From contig JAJXWD010000005.1 of assembly GCA_021781835.1 (NCBI GenBank), positions 57,896-121,895 of the forward strand: a stretch of DNA of 64,000 nucleotides, in the 5' to 3' direction. Below are positions 51,854-62,051 of the stretch, piece by piece (within the stretch, counting starts at the first letter, position 1; every line of letters begins with the position of its first letter). Source of the stretch: Pseudomonadota bacterium (GTDB lineage: Bacteria > Pseudomonadota > Alphaproteobacteria > Acetobacterales > Acetobacteraceae). Below the pieces are notes generated by a model. That model did not search any database and was not told the DNA's origin. It saw only the letters and a program-made list of their open reading frames with translations. The position numbers and the translations under genes were made by a program.

Positions 51854-52932
51854 CGCCGCGTGAGGCTGGGTTTGCGATGCCGCCGGAGTGGGCGGCGCAT
51901 GAGGGGTGTTGGATGATCTGGCCCGAGCGGCCGGACAATTGGCGGCTGGGGGCGAAGCCCGCGCAGGCGGCGTTTACGGCGGTGGCGGCGGCGATTTCGC
52001 GGTTTGAGCCGGTGACGATGATGGTGAGCGCGCGCCAATTTGAGAATGCGCGGGCGGTGCTGCCGGCTTCGGTGCGGGTGGTGGAGATGAGCACCAATGA
52101 TTCGTGGGCGCGCGATGTGGGGTGTTCGTTTCTGGTGGGGCCCGATGGCGCGCTGGGCGGGGCGGACTGGCCTTTCAACGCCTGGGGCGGGCTGGAGGGC
52201 GGCTTGTATTTCCCCTGGGATCTGGACGATTTGGTGGCGCGCAAGATGCTCGAGCTCGCGGGCGGCCGGTGGTTCCGGGCGCCGCTGGTCATCGAGGGCG
52301 GGGCCATTCATGTGGATGGCGAGGGCAGCGCGCTGGTGTGCGAGGAATGCGGGCTGAACGAGAACCGCAACCCCACCGTGACGCGCGCCGCGATGGAGGA
52401 AATGCTGAGGGCGTATCTTGGCGTTTCCACGGTGATTTGGGTGGAGCGGGGCGTGCCCGGCGATGAGACCAACGGGCATATCGACAATCTGGCCTGTTTC
52501 GTGCGCCCGGGTGTGGTGCTGCTCTCGTGGTGCGACGACCCGGCCGACCCGCATTATGAGGTTTCGCGCGCGGCCGAGGCGCGGCTGAAGGCGGCTTTTG
52601 ACGCCAAGGGCCGGGCCCTGGAGGTGGTGCGCATGCCGATGCCGGCGCCGATGTTTTACACGGCCGACGAGGCCAATGGCATTGACGCCACGGCTGCGGG
52701 CATGAACCGGGCGGCGGGCGAGCGCATGGCGGCCTCTTATGTGAATTTCTACATCGCCAATGGCGCGATTATTGCACCGGCTTTTGGGACCGAGACTGAC
52801 GCACCCGCGCGCGACGTGCTGGCACGTTTATTCCCGGATCGTGAGGTGGTGCAGGTGATGGCGCGTGAAATCCTGCTGGGTGGTGGCAATATTCATTGCA
52901 TCACGCAACAGCAACCTGCAACAAGAGCGTAA
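51850..52932 (+). CDS. aguA: Agmatine deiminase
   Basis: MPPEWAAHEGCWMIWPERPDNWRLGAKPAQ, NDSWARDVGCSFLV, GGNIHCITQQQPA. Confidence 0.96.
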   Translation: MTPREAGFAMPPEWAAHEGCWMIWPERPDNWRLGAKPAQAAFTAVAAAISRFEPVTMMVSARQFENARAVLPASVRVVEMSTNDSWARDVGCSFLVGPDGALGGADWPFNAWGGLEGGLYFPWDLDDLVARKMLELAGGRWFRAPLVIEGGAIHVDGEGSALVCEECGLNENRNPTVTRAAMEEMLRAYLGVSTVIWVERGVPGDETNGHIDNLACFVRPGVVLLSWCDDPADPHYEVSRAAEARLKAAFDAKGRALEVVRMPMPAPMFYTADEANGIDATAAGMNRAAGERMAASYVNFYIANGAIIAPAFGTETDAPARDVLARLFPDREVVQVMAREILLGGGNIHCITQQQPATRA

Positions 52933-52949
52933 CCATAAGGGAGACGGGT

Positions 52950-54326
52950 GTGAGTACGAAACTTAAAGCGAATTCGCTGTCCTTTTTTGAATCCATCATC
53001 ATGGGCGTGGCCGGATCCGCCCCCGCCTACTCCATCGCGGTGGCGATTGCCGGGCTGCTCTCGACGGCGGGCATGGTGTCGCTCAACGCGCTGCTGATTT
53101 TCGCCGTGCCGATGCTGGGCATCGCGGTGGCCTATAAGGGCCTGACCGCCAAGATGGCCAATGCCGGCGCCGCCTATGAGTGGACCAAGTCTGTTTTTGG
53201 CGGGTTTTTTGGCTATTTTTCGGGCTGGGCGCTGCTGATTGCGGCAATGGTGTTCATGGTCACCGGCTCGGTGCCGCTGGGCACGGCGACCATCGACCTG
53301 TTCGACCCCAACCTCGCCAACAACGTGCTGCTCACCACCGGCATCGGCGCGGTGTGGTTTCTGGTCATCGGGGTGGTGCTGATTTCGGGCATCGAGCTGA
53401 CCAGCCGCATCCAGGTGGTGATGAGCACCATCGAGCTGGGAATTTTGTTCATCATCGCCATCGCCGCCTTTGTGCATTCGGCCGGCCATACCGCCAATCC
53501 CTTCTCGTGGTCGTGGTTCGGCTTTGGCTATCCGGCCGGGCAGTTTGCCCCCGCCGCGCTGGCCACGGTGTTTTTGTACTGGGGCTGGGACGTGACCGCC
53601 AACCTCGCCGAGGAGACCAAGGGGCACGAATATAACGCCGCCGGTCAGGGCGGGTTTCTCTCGATTTTCGCCACCATCGCCTCGTTCATCGCCTTCACGC
53701 TGGCGGCGCTGCTGATCTTCTCGCTCTCCGATGCCTCGGGCTTCTCGGACAATCTGATCTACCATGTCGCCGTGGCCTCGGGGCTGGGCAAGGTGGGCGG
53801 GTATGCCGCGTCGCTGGCGCTGATCCTCTCGTCGGTCGCCACCCTCGAGACCACCATGCTGCAATTCTCGCGCACCCTGTTCGCCATGGGCCGCGACCGC
53901 GCCCTGCCGACCTATTTCGGCCAGGTGCATGAGCGCACCGTGACCCCGGTGCGCACCATGTATCTGCTGCTGGTGGTGGGCGTGGTGGTGATCTTCATCT
54001 CCAGCTTCATGCCCAGCATCTCGACCATTCTGAACGACTCGGTCAGCGCCATCGCCGTGCAGGTGTGCTATTATTACGGCCTCGCCGGGCTGGTCTGCGC
54101 CTGGGTGTACCGCGACAGCCTCAAGAGCTCGGCCTGGGATTTCGCGCATTATGTGCTCTATCCCGGCCTCTCGGCGCTGTCGCTGTTCGGGCTGGGGCTT
54201 TATGCGCTCACCACCTTCAACCTCACGGTCAAGATCGTGGGCATTGGCGGGCTGGTGATCGGCATCATCTTCTTCCGCCCCTCGGGCTATGGCACGCGGG
54301 TCGCGGACATCGTGGCCGAGGAGTGA
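52950..54326 (+). CDS. APC family amino acid/polyamine permease
   Basis: GTG start; SLSFFESIIMGVAGSAPAYSIAVAIAGLL, polytopic, FLYWGWDVTANLAEETK. Confidence 0.92.
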   Translation: MSTKLKANSLSFFESIIMGVAGSAPAYSIAVAIAGLLSTAGMVSLNALLIFAVPMLGIAVAYKGLTAKMANAGAAYEWTKSVFGGFFGYFSGWALLIAAMVFMVTGSVPLGTATIDLFDPNLANNVLLTTGIGAVWFLVIGVVLISGIELTSRIQVVMSTIELGILFIIAIAAFVHSAGHTANPFSWSWFGFGYPAGQFAPAALATVFLYWGWDVTANLAEETKGHEYNAAGQGGFLSIFATIASFIAFTLAALLIFSLSDASGFSDNLIYHVAVASGLGKVGGYAASLALILSSVATLETTMLQFSRTLFAMGRDRALPTYFGQVHERTVTPVRTMYLLLVVGVVVIFISSFMPSISTILNDSVSAIAVQVCYYYGLAGLVCAWVYRDSLKSSAWDFAHYVLYPGLSALSLFGLGLYALTTFNLTVKIVGIGGLVIGIIFFRPSGYGTRVADIVAEE

Positions 54327-54347
54327 GCCGCGCGGCCGGCGCCGGGG

Positions 54348-54884
54348 TTACTGGCGCCGGCGCCAGGCCGTGAAGGTTAACTCCCAAACCTCCTGCTCAT
54401 AGAGCGCGGGATCGACGAAACGGGCGGGCTCCACGTAGCGCAACGTGGCGCCCGCTTTTTCTTTCACGCGGCGCGAGCGGGCATTGCCGCGCGCATTGTC
54501 GAGACGCAGGCGCTCAAAGCCCAGCACCATGAAGGCATGGGCGGTGACGGCGCGCTCGGCCTCGCTCATGATCCCCTGCCCCCAAAAGGCGCGGCCAAGC
54601 CAGAAGCCACGGTTGCAGCCCTCGCCCGCGCGCAGCTCGATGATGCCGATGGCCTCATCGGGGCGGGATTTGAGGCAGATGGCCCACACCCAGCGGGCAT
54701 GGCCCTGGGCGGGCAGGATGGATTTGATGAACCACGCCACGCCATTTGGCGGGTAGGGCCAGGGCACATGGTGGCTGAGCCAGCGTATCACCTCGTAATC
54801 ATTGAAATGGCGTTGCAGGCTGGGGGCGTCGGCGGGCTGCACGCCGCGCAGGAGCAGGCGGCTGGTTTCGAGGGTGGCGATCAC
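54348..54884 (-). CDS. GNAT (RimJ-like) N-acetyltransferase
   Basis: LETSRLLLRGVQPADAPSLQRHFND ... FWGQGIMSEAERAVTAHAFMVLGFERLRL. Confidence 0.93.
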   Translation of the reverse strand: MIATLETSRLLLRGVQPADAPSLQRHFNDYEVIRWLSHHVPWPYPPNGVAWFIKSILPAQGHARWVWAICLKSRPDEAIGIIELRAGEGCNRGFWLGRAFWGQGIMSEAERAVTAHAFMVLGFERLRLDNARGNARSRRVKEKAGATLRYVEPARFVDPALYEQEVWELTFTAWRRRQ

Positions 54885-55504
54885 AGCGCGCGCCGGAAGG
54901 TGAGGTTGTAGCGCAGGCCGAGCGGGTGGGGCCCCGGCTTCAAGGGCGCGACACCGTGGAAATTCAGCCGCGCCGGGCCGCCCCAGACCACCACGTCGCC
55001 GCTTCCGAGGAGGAGTTTGCGCGGCTTGTCGGCGCGCCCGGCGCCGCCCCAGAGAAACATGACCGCCAGCCCAAGCGAGACGGAGACGATGGGGGCGGTG
55101 AAGTCGGCCTCGTCGCGGTCCTGGTGGAGGGCCATTTTGGCGCCCGGCTCATAGCGGTTGATGAGGCAGACATCGGGGGTGAAGCCCGGGAAGCCGGCCT
55201 CGTGGGCGGCGCGCCGGGCGAGACTTTGGAACAGGCAGGGCAGGGCGGGCCAGGGGCGGCCGGTGAGCGGGTCGGTGCGCTCATAGCGATAGCCGCGACG
55301 GTCGCTGACCCAGCCGGCCTGGCCGCAATTGGTCATGGCCGCCGAGAGCCGCCCGCCGCCAGGGGTGAGCATGACGCGAAACGGCGCCATGGCCGCGATG
55401 GCGCCGATCTGGGCCAGGAGCGCGGGTTCCTCGGCGGCGGCCAAGCCGGGCAGCTGGCAGAGGCCCGGGGTTTCGACGCCAAACAGCGAGGCGCTCATGC
55501 TCAC
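54881..55504 (-). CDS. alkB: Alpha-ketoglutarate-dependent dioxygenase AlkB
   Basis: DVCLINRYEPGAKMALHQDRDEADFTAPIVSVSLGL; NFHGVAPLKPGPHPLGLRYNLTFR. Confidence 0.96.
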   Translation of the reverse strand: MSMSASLFGVETPGLCQLPGLAAAEEPALLAQIGAIAAMAPFRVMLTPGGGRLSAAMTNCGQAGWVSDRRGYRYERTDPLTGRPWPALPCLFQSLARRAAHEAGFPGFTPDVCLINRYEPGAKMALHQDRDEADFTAPIVSVSLGLAVMFLWGGAGRADKPRKLLLGSGDVVVWGGPARLNFHGVAPLKPGPHPLGLRYNLTFRRAL

Positions 55505-55689
55505 CCGCTGAGCAGCAGCAGCACGACCAGCCCAACCGCCACCGCCTGCAACGTGACGCGCAGGCGCATGAGCCGGTTGGAGGCGCGCGGGTCGCGGTCT
55601 GGCCTGGCCATGCCGAACGCGCCCGCGAACATCACGCCCAGCACGGCGAGCATGTCGAGCGCCAGGAGGATGAGCAGAACCGTTTTCAT
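55501..55689 (-). CDS. HIG1-like/twin transmembrane small protein
   Basis: Two TM segments, ASNRLMRLRVTLQAVAVGLVVLLLL; ATGA-type overlap with alkB. Confidence 0.83.
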   Translation of the reverse strand: MKTVLLILLALDMLAVLGVMFAGAFGMARPDRDPRASNRLMRLRVTLQAVAVGLVVLLLLSG

Positions 55690-55770
55690 GACGCGAATAT
55701 AATCATGGAATTTCAAATTCCCATAGGCGCGCATGGTTGACAGCGGCGCCCCGCGGTTTCACCTGCCAGC

Positions 55771-57999
55771 ATGCGCCTGCCCGCCCTCATCGTGTTTTTG
55801 GTCCTGCTGCTGCCTTGCGCGGCCGGTGCCGCCGCGCCCACCCCAGCCGCGCCGGCCGCGGCCGCGATCATTCCCGGCTCGCCGCTCGCGGTGCTGGCCG
55901 CCAAGGCCGCCGCCACGCCCGCCCCCACCCCCGATACCGACACCCCCTTTGGCACCAGCGCGCTGGGCTTTGCCCCCGGCGCCGCGCTGGCCGGCGAGAC
56001 GGTGGGCGCGCTCGGGCGGTTTTTGACCAATCTGCACAACGCCACGCGGCTAACCCCCGTGGTGAGCTGGGCCGCCAGCCTGCCGGGCCAGCCCGCGCAC
56101 CGGGCCGCCTTGCTGGCGTTCGCGCGGGCGCTGGGCAGCACCTTGCTGCCCGCCCTGGCCGGCTGGGCCATCCTCGCCCGCCTGCTGCGCCGGCCCTTGG
56201 CCTGGTGCGCGCGCAAGGCGCGGCCATTGCCCCGCGAATTTTTGCCCGATGCCGACAATCAGGGCCTGGCCGATGCCGAGGCCGGCGCCAGCGAGGCGCA
56301 GGGCGCGCCGCGCGTGTCGGTACAGGCCTGGGCCCGGCGGCTGAGCTTCGCGCTGCTGGCCATGCTGGTCCGGCTGCTGCCGCTGCTGGGCTTTGCGCTG
56401 GGGCTGGGCGGGCTGCTGGCGCTGGGCGTGCCCGGCTCGCGCGCGGGCACGCTGTTCGTGGTTGGGCTGGGCAACGGGTTTTTGCTGTGGCGCGGCGCGC
56501 TGCTGGCGCTGGATGTGCTGGTGGCCCCGGCCGCGCCGAGCCTGCGGCTGGTGCAGCTGGCCACGCCGCGCGCGCAATGGGCACGCAGCTGGGGGGGCAT
56601 GCTGCTGGGCACCGTGTTCGCCGGCTATTGCCTGGTTTCCACGACCGAGATTTTGGGCCTCGACCGGGTGGCCGCCGCCGCCTTGACCAAGCTGGTGGTG
56701 CTGGTGGTGCATATAGAGGTGGCGCTGGCGGTGTGGCAGGGGCGCCGGCCGGTGGCGCGCTGGCTGTGCGGCGCGCCCGGCCGGGCCGGGGTGGGCGCCG
56801 ATTTGCGCCGCCGGCTGGGCGCGGTGTGGCACTGGCCGGTGATGATTTATGTGCTGGCGCTGTGGCTGGCCTGGGCCGGGGGCGTGGCCAATGCCCAGGC
56901 CGCGATGCTGCGCTTTGTGCTGGTGCCGGTGGTGGGGCTGGTGCTGGGGCGGCTGGCCTGGGCCGGGCTGGTGCTGGCGCTGGAGCGTATTTTGCCGCCC
57001 CACCATCACGAGGCCGATGCCCCGCCCCCGCGCCACCCGCTGCTGCATGCCCGCGCGCGGGCTTATCTGCCGTTCATGCGCCTGGTGCTGGGCGCGGTGG
57101 TTTTGCTCGGCACGCTGCTGCTGGTGTTGCAGGGCTGGGGCATTGGCGTGCTGGGCTGGCTGCTGGCCGACCCGCTGAGTCATGCGCTGATGGCCGCGCT
57201 GGTCTCGGTGGCGGTGACGGTGGCGCTGGCGCTGGCACTGTGGGAGGGCTTCAACATCGCGCTGCAAACCCGCATAGAGCGGCTGACGGCGGCGGGGCGG
57301 ACGCGGCAATCGGCCCGGCTGCGCACGCTGCGCCCGATGCTGCGCACGCTGGTGGCCATTATCGTCGGCACGGTGGCGGGGCTGACGGGGCTGGCCCAGA
57401 TCGGGGTGAATGCCACGGGGCTGGTGGCGGGCGCCTCGGTGATCGGCATCGCGGTGGGGTTTGGCAGCCAGAAGCTGGTGCAGGATGTGATCACCGGGCT
57501 GTTTCTGCTGCTCGAGGACGCCTTGCAGGTGGGGGATTATGTGTCGGTCGGCGGGCTGAACGGGGTGGTGGAGCAGCTCTCCATCCGCACCATCAGGCTG
57601 CGCGGCAATGACGGCTCGCTCAACATCATCCCGTTCTCCTCGGTCGGCACCGTGACCAACATGACGCGCGATTTCTCTTATGCCGCCTTTTCGGTGCAGG
57701 TGGAGTACCATGCCGACCCGCGCCAGGTGTTTGGCATCATCCGCGAGGTGGCGGCCGAGCTGCGCGAGGATGAGGCCTTTGGCCCGATGATCCGCGATGA
57801 GTTGCAGCTTTACGGGCTCGATGAGCTCTCGATGAACGGCATGGTGTTCACCGGGCGGATCCGCACCGGGCCGGGCCAGCATTGGGCGGTGCGGCGCGAA
57901 TTTTATGCCCGGCTCAAGCCCCGGCTCGATGCGGCGGGGGTGGCGTTTCCCTACAGCTATTATTTCACGCCGCCAGCGGCCCAAAACCAAACGAAGTGA
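55771..57999 (+). CDS. Mechanosensitive ion channel (MscS family)
   Basis: Signal peptide, multiple TMs, GFGSQKLVQDVITGLFLLLEDALQVGDYVSVGGLNGVVEQLSIRTIRLRGNDGSLNIIPFSSV. Confidence 0.94.
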   Translation: MRLPALIVFLVLLLPCAAGAAAPTPAAPAAAAIIPGSPLAVLAAKAAATPAPTPDTDTPFGTSALGFAPGAALAGETVGALGRFLTNLHNATRLTPVVSWAASLPGQPAHRAALLAFARALGSTLLPALAGWAILARLLRRPLAWCARKARPLPREFLPDADNQGLADAEAGASEAQGAPRVSVQAWARRLSFALLAMLVRLLPLLGFALGLGGLLALGVPGSRAGTLFVVGLGNGFLLWRGALLALDVLVAPAAPSLRLVQLATPRAQWARSWGGMLLGTVFAGYCLVSTTEILGLDRVAAAALTKLVVLVVHIEVALAVWQGRRPVARWLCGAPGRAGVGADLRRRLGAVWHWPVMIYVLALWLAWAGGVANAQAAMLRFVLVPVVGLVLGRLAWAGLVLALERILPPHHHEADAPPPRHPLLHARARAYLPFMRLVLGAVVLLGTLLLVLQGWGIGVLGWLLADPLSHALMAALVSVAVTVALALALWEGFNIALQTRIERLTAAGRTRQSARLRTLRPMLRTLVAIIVGTVAGLTGLAQIGVNATGLVAGASVIGIAVGFGSQKLVQDVITGLFLLLEDALQVGDYVSVGGLNGVVEQLSIRTIRLRGNDGSLNIIPFSSVGTVTNMTRDFSYAAFSVQVEYHADPRQVFGIIREVAAELREDEAFGPMIRDELQLYGLDELSMNGMVFTGRIRTGPGQHWAVRREFYARLKPRLDAAGVAFPYSYYFTPPAAQNQTK

Positions 58000-58013
58000 C
58001 GCCGTGCGGGGGG

Positions 58014-58769
58014 TTAGCGGGAGGCGTCATGGCGCACCCGCGCCTGCCGGTGCAACGAGCCGGTGATGTCGGCGAAAACCCGCCGCCCCGCGCGCTTGGC
58101 GCGGGCGGGCATGATGCCGTGCACCGCCTTGCTGGCCTCGGCGATGGTGACGCCGGCGAAATGCGGCGCTAGGCGCGCGCCCAGCGCCTCGGTGGCGCCG
58201 AACAGGCCGAGCAGCGGCGGCCAGGAGACCGGCAGGGCGTAGAGCGCGTCACGCTGGGCCTCGACCTGGAAAAAGGCGCTGGTGAGCAGCCGGGCGATCT
58301 GGCGCTCGGAATAGGGCTCGCCATGGCCGAACGGGGTTTTTTCGGCATAGGCCCAGAGGCCGCGCCGGCTGGGGGTGACCACGATCAGCCGGCCATCATC
58401 GCGCAACAGGCGCCAGGCCTCGCGCAGATAGCGCCTCGCGCTGTCGGCATGTTCGAGCCCATGCACGATGAGGAGACGGTCGAACGATAAATCGGGGAAG
58501 GGAAGGCTGTCTTCGTCGCCGGTGCAGGCGAGGCCGGGGCGGCCGGCGGGCCAGGGCGCGGGACCCATGGCGGCGGGGGAAAAGGCAATGGTGCGCCGCG
58601 CGCCCCCCGCCCAGAGCGGCAGATACGGCCCGGTGAAGCCAAGACCCAGAATGTCCAGCCCGCGCGCCTCGGGCCAGAGGCCGGCCAGCGACGCGCCCAG
58701 CCGCGCCGCCACCTTGCGGCCCAGGGGCGTGGCATAAAATCCGGCGACGTCTCGTGCATCGATGGCCAT
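58014..58769 (-). CDS. Class I SAM-dependent methyltransferase
   Basis: GLDILGLGFTGPYL, LPFPDLSFDRLLIVHGLEHADSARRYLREAWRLLRDDGRLIVVTP. Confidence 0.92.
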   Translation of the reverse strand: MAIDARDVAGFYATPLGRKVAARLGASLAGLWPEARGLDILGLGFTGPYLPLWAGGARRTIAFSPAAMGPAPWPAGRPGLACTGDEDSLPFPDLSFDRLLIVHGLEHADSARRYLREAWRLLRDDGRLIVVTPSRRGLWAYAEKTPFGHGEPYSERQIARLLTSAFFQVEAQRDALYALPVSWPPLLGLFGATEALGARLAPHFAGVTIAEASKAVHGIMPARAKRAGRRVFADITGSLHRQARVRHDASR

Positions 58770-58809
58770 TGCGCCTATATAACCCCAACTGACGGAAGGA
58801 GCGACAGAG

Positions 58810-59535
58810 ATGACCGTGAACCTGCGGGCCGTGCCGATGTTTTCGGATAATTATGCCTGGATTCTGCGCGAACCCATCTCGGGGCTGGTGGGGGTGGTGG
58901 ATCCGGGCGAGGCCGGGCCGGTGGCAGACGCGCTGCGCGCGGAGGAAGGGCGGCTGGATTTCATTTTTCTCACCCACCACCATGCCGACCATATTGGCGG
59001 GGCGGACGAGCTGCGCGCGGCGTTTGGGGCCAAGATTGTCGGGTTCAAGGGCGATGAGGCGCGGCTACCCAGGCTCGATCTGGCGGTGGGCGAGGGCGAT
59101 GCGGTGCCCTTTGGCGCGGCCAGCCTGCGGGTGATCGAGGTGCCGGGCCATACGCTTGGGCATATCGCCTATTATATCGAGGACGGGCATATTCTGCTGC
59201 CCGGCGATACGCTGTTTTCGCTCGGCTGCGGACGGCTGTTCGAGGGCACGGCCGAGCAGATGTTCTCATCGTTCGCCAAGTTCGGGCCGCTGCCCGACGA
59301 TACGCTGGTGGCCTGCGCCCATGAATACACCGCCTCGAACGCCAAATTCGCCCTGCACGCGGACCCGGCCAACGCGGCGCTGATCTCGCGCGCGGCCGAA
59401 ATCAGCGCGCTGCGCGCGGCCGGGCTGGCGACGATTCCGGTGACGATGGGGATGGAGCGCGACACCAACCCGTTTTTGCGCGCGCAATCGGCCGAGGCGT
59501 TTGGCCTGCTGCGCGCGGCCAAGGACAGGTTTTAG
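58810..59535 (+). CDS. gloB: Hydroxyacylglutathione hydrolase (glyoxalase II)
   Basis: FSDNYAWIL, FLTHHHADHIGG, LPGDTLFSLGCGRLFEGT, CAHEYTASNAKFA. Confidence 0.96.
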   Translation: MTVNLRAVPMFSDNYAWILREPISGLVGVVDPGEAGPVADALRAEEGRLDFIFLTHHHADHIGGADELRAAFGAKIVGFKGDEARLPRLDLAVGEGDAVPFGAASLRVIEVPGHTLGHIAYYIEDGHILLPGDTLFSLGCGRLFEGTAEQMFSSFAKFGPLPDDTLVACAHEYTASNAKFALHADPANAALISRAAEISALRAAGLATIPVTMGMERDTNPFLRAQSAEAFGLLRAAKDRF

Positions 59536-59551
59536 ATCAGGCGGGCTGAAC

Positions 59552-60949
59552 TCAAGGGCTGGGCAGGACGCGCCCCGGCTTGCGGGGGGTGAAGGCGCAG
59601 ACCTGGTAAGGCTGCACCGCCCGCGCGCCCGCCATGCGCATGAGGGTGGTTTGCAGGACGCATGAAGGCAGATGCGCGCGGGTGACCAGCAGGCCCGGCG
59701 TACTGGGCAGCATGGCTGGAGACGTGCCGGTGAGATCGGCCCAGCGCGGCGTGAACCCGATGATGCGCAGCCCCGGCGGGCCGTAAAAGGCGAGTTCCGA
59801 GGCCAGGGCGTAATCATCGGCGGTGATGTAGGGGGCTTTGAGGGCCGCGACCTCGGCCGTGAGGGCGCGCCAGCCGCTGAGCTGAAGGGCGATGGGGTCC
59901 AGGCGCGGCGACAAGGGCAGGGCCAGGGTGAGCGCCTGGGCATAAGCCAGCCCCGAGACCCCAAACCCCAGCGCCAGGGCGGGGGTGAACCAGCGCCGGA
60001 GCGCGGGCGCGGGCGGCAGGGCGGCCGCGATGACCAGCGAAGGGTAGAGAATGGCCAGCCAGTTGGCCTGCACGCGGCCGGTGAGCACATGCTCGAACAT
60101 GACCGCCGCCGGGATGAGGGTGAGCCAGAGCAGCAGGCCCGCGGCGGGCGAGCGGAAATGGCGCAGCCGCCAGGTGCCGGCCAGGGCCAGCACGAAAATA
60201 CCGGGCGTGAGCAGGCCGAGCTGGCCGAGGAGCAGCTCGGTCAGGAATTGCACGGAGCGGGCGGGCTTGAAGCCATCGACCCGGCCGCCCTGCTTGGCGT
60301 AGCTGACCCAGTGATGGGCGGCGTTCCAGGCGATGTCGGGGGCGAAGAGCAGCAGGGCCAGGGCGGCGGCCAGCCAGGGCCAGGGGGTACGCAGCCGCAG
60401 GCGGCCCCAGGGGCTGGCGAGCAGCCAGAAAAACGCCGCGATGAGAAACAGCAGCGCGGTGTATTTGGAGAGCAGCGCCAGCCCCATGGCGAGCCCGGCC
60501 GCCAGCCACCAGCGGCGCCGCCCGGTTTGGATGAGGCGCGCGACCGCGTTGAGGGCGGCCGACCAGAACAGGAGGAGCGGCGTGTCGGGGGTGATGATGA
60601 TGGCGCCGGCGCCGATCAGCAGGGTCGCGTTCATCAGCAGCGCGGCACGCCAGCCCGGTTTTTGGGCGGGAAACAGGCGGTCGGCGGCATCCCACACGAG
60701 CAGCGAGCCCAGCAGCGCGGAAAGCGGCGCCAGCAGCCGCACGCCCAGCGCGGTTTTGCCCCCCAGCGCCTCGCCCGCGCGGATGAACAGCGCCACCATC
60801 GGCGGGTGGTCGTAATAGCCGGGCTGGAGATGCGCGGCCCAGAGGGCGTAATAGGCCTCGTCGGGCGCCAGATCGAGCCGGGCGGCGACGAGGAGGCGGA
60901 GCAGGGTGAGCGCGGCCAGCGCCCCACCGATGAGCCAGCGCGCGCGCAT
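59552..60949 (-). CDS. GT39/ArnT-like membrane glycosyltransferase
   Basis: LDLAPDEAYYALWAAHLQPGYYDHPPMVALFIRAGEALGG; multiple TMs. Confidence 0.92.
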   Translation of the reverse strand: MRARWLIGGALAALTLLRLLVAARLDLAPDEAYYALWAAHLQPGYYDHPPMVALFIRAGEALGGKTALGVRLLAPLSALLGSLLVWDAADRLFPAQKPGWRAALLMNATLLIGAGAIIITPDTPLLLFWSAALNAVARLIQTGRRRWWLAAGLAMGLALLSKYTALLFLIAAFFWLLASPWGRLRLRTPWPWLAAALALLLFAPDIAWNAAHHWVSYAKQGGRVDGFKPARSVQFLTELLLGQLGLLTPGIFVLALAGTWRLRHFRSPAAGLLLWLTLIPAAVMFEHVLTGRVQANWLAILYPSLVIAAALPPAPALRRWFTPALALGFGVSGLAYAQALTLALPLSPRLDPIALQLSGWRALTAEVAALKAPYITADDYALASELAFYGPPGLRIIGFTPRWADLTGTSPAMLPSTPGLLVTRAHLPSCVLQTTLMRMAGARAVQPYQVCAFTPRKPGRVLPSP

Positions 60950-60956
60950 GGCCGCC

Positions 60957-62039
60957 CTACCGCACCCGCCAGACGAGCGTGGCGGAGACGGCGTAATTCC
61001 ACACCACCCCCACCACCGCGCCCGCCGCGCCCGCCGCCAGCCCATGGCCGTTTTCGGCATAGAGCGTGTTGGCGATGCCGATATTGGCGATGGCGCCCAG
61101 CCCGCACACCAGCATGAACAGCACCAGCCCGCGCCAGGCCCGCGCGCCCTTGAGCCGGTTGGCGCGGTAGGTGAGCTGGTTGTTCAGCTCGAAATTGGCC
61201 GCCATGGCGGCGATGGTGCCGATGGTCTGGGCCGCCGAAAAGCCGAGCCCGGCGCCGCGCGCGGCCTCGAGCACCACCAGATTGACCAGCACGCCCAGCG
61301 CGCCCACCAGCGCGAAGGCGATGAAGCGCAGCGGCACCACGCCGCCCAGCAGCCGGTCGAGCAGCATGCCGGCGAATTGCAGCATGACCAGAATGTCGAG
61401 CTTGCTCTCGCCGGTCTGGCGGGGGCGGAATTTATAGGGGATCTCGGCCACCTGGAGCGGGGTGGGCGAGGCCATGACCAGATCGAGCAGGATTTTGAAG
61501 CCCTGGCCGTTGAGGCGCCGGGCCAGCTGCTCGAACAGCGCGCGGCGGGTGAGGAAAAAGCCCGACATGGGGTCGGTGATGGCGGTGTGGGTGAATTTTT
61601 GCGCCCAGCCTATGCCGGTCTCGGAAAGCTTGACCCGCAAGGGCGAGGACAAGCCCGATGAATCACCGCCCTCGACATGGCGCGAGCCAATGGCCATGTC
61701 GGCGCCCTGCCGCACGGCCTGGAGCATCAGGGGCAGGCGGGTTTCATCGTGCTGGAGGTCACCATCGATGACGGCGACATGATCGGCGGAGGAGGACAGC
61801 GCGCCCTCGATGACGGCGGAAGACAGGCCGCGCCGCCCGATGCGGCGGAGGCAACGCACCCGCGCATCGGTCTGGGCGAGGCGCCGGGCTTCGGCGGCCG
61901 TGCCGTCGGGACTGTCGTCATCGACGAACACCACCTCCCAGCTGATGCCGGTGAGCGCGGCATCGAGCGCCGCCACCATGGGGGCGACGTTGGCGCGCTC
62001 GTTATAGCACGGCACCACGACGGTGAGGGCAAGCGACAT
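60957..62039 (-). CDS. GT2 polyprenol-phosphate glycosyltransferase fused to GtrA domain
   Basis: TVVVPCYNERANVAPMVAALDAAL, FVDDDSPDGTAAEA, DGDLQHDE; C-terminal GtrA. Confidence 0.95.
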   Translation of the reverse strand: MSLALTVVVPCYNERANVAPMVAALDAALTGISWEVVFVDDDSPDGTAAEARRLAQTDARVRCLRRIGRRGLSSAVIEGALSSSADHVAVIDGDLQHDETRLPLMLQAVRQGADMAIGSRHVEGGDSSGLSSPLRVKLSETGIGWAQKFTHTAITDPMSGFFLTRRALFEQLARRLNGQGFKILLDLVMASPTPLQVAEIPYKFRPRQTGESKLDILVMLQFAGMLLDRLLGGVVPLRFIAFALVGALGVLVNLVVLEAARGAGLGFSAAQTIGTIAAMAANFELNNQLTYRANRLKGARAWRGLVLFMLVCGLGAIANIGIANTLYAENGHGLAAGAAGAVVGVVWNYAVSATLVWRVR

Positions 62040-62051
62040 GGGCGCCGGCCT

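Noticed and set aside
56050-57990. 646-aa minus-strand ORF
   Set aside because: Antisense shadow of the MscS-family channel; Q/R/H-rich nonsense composition.
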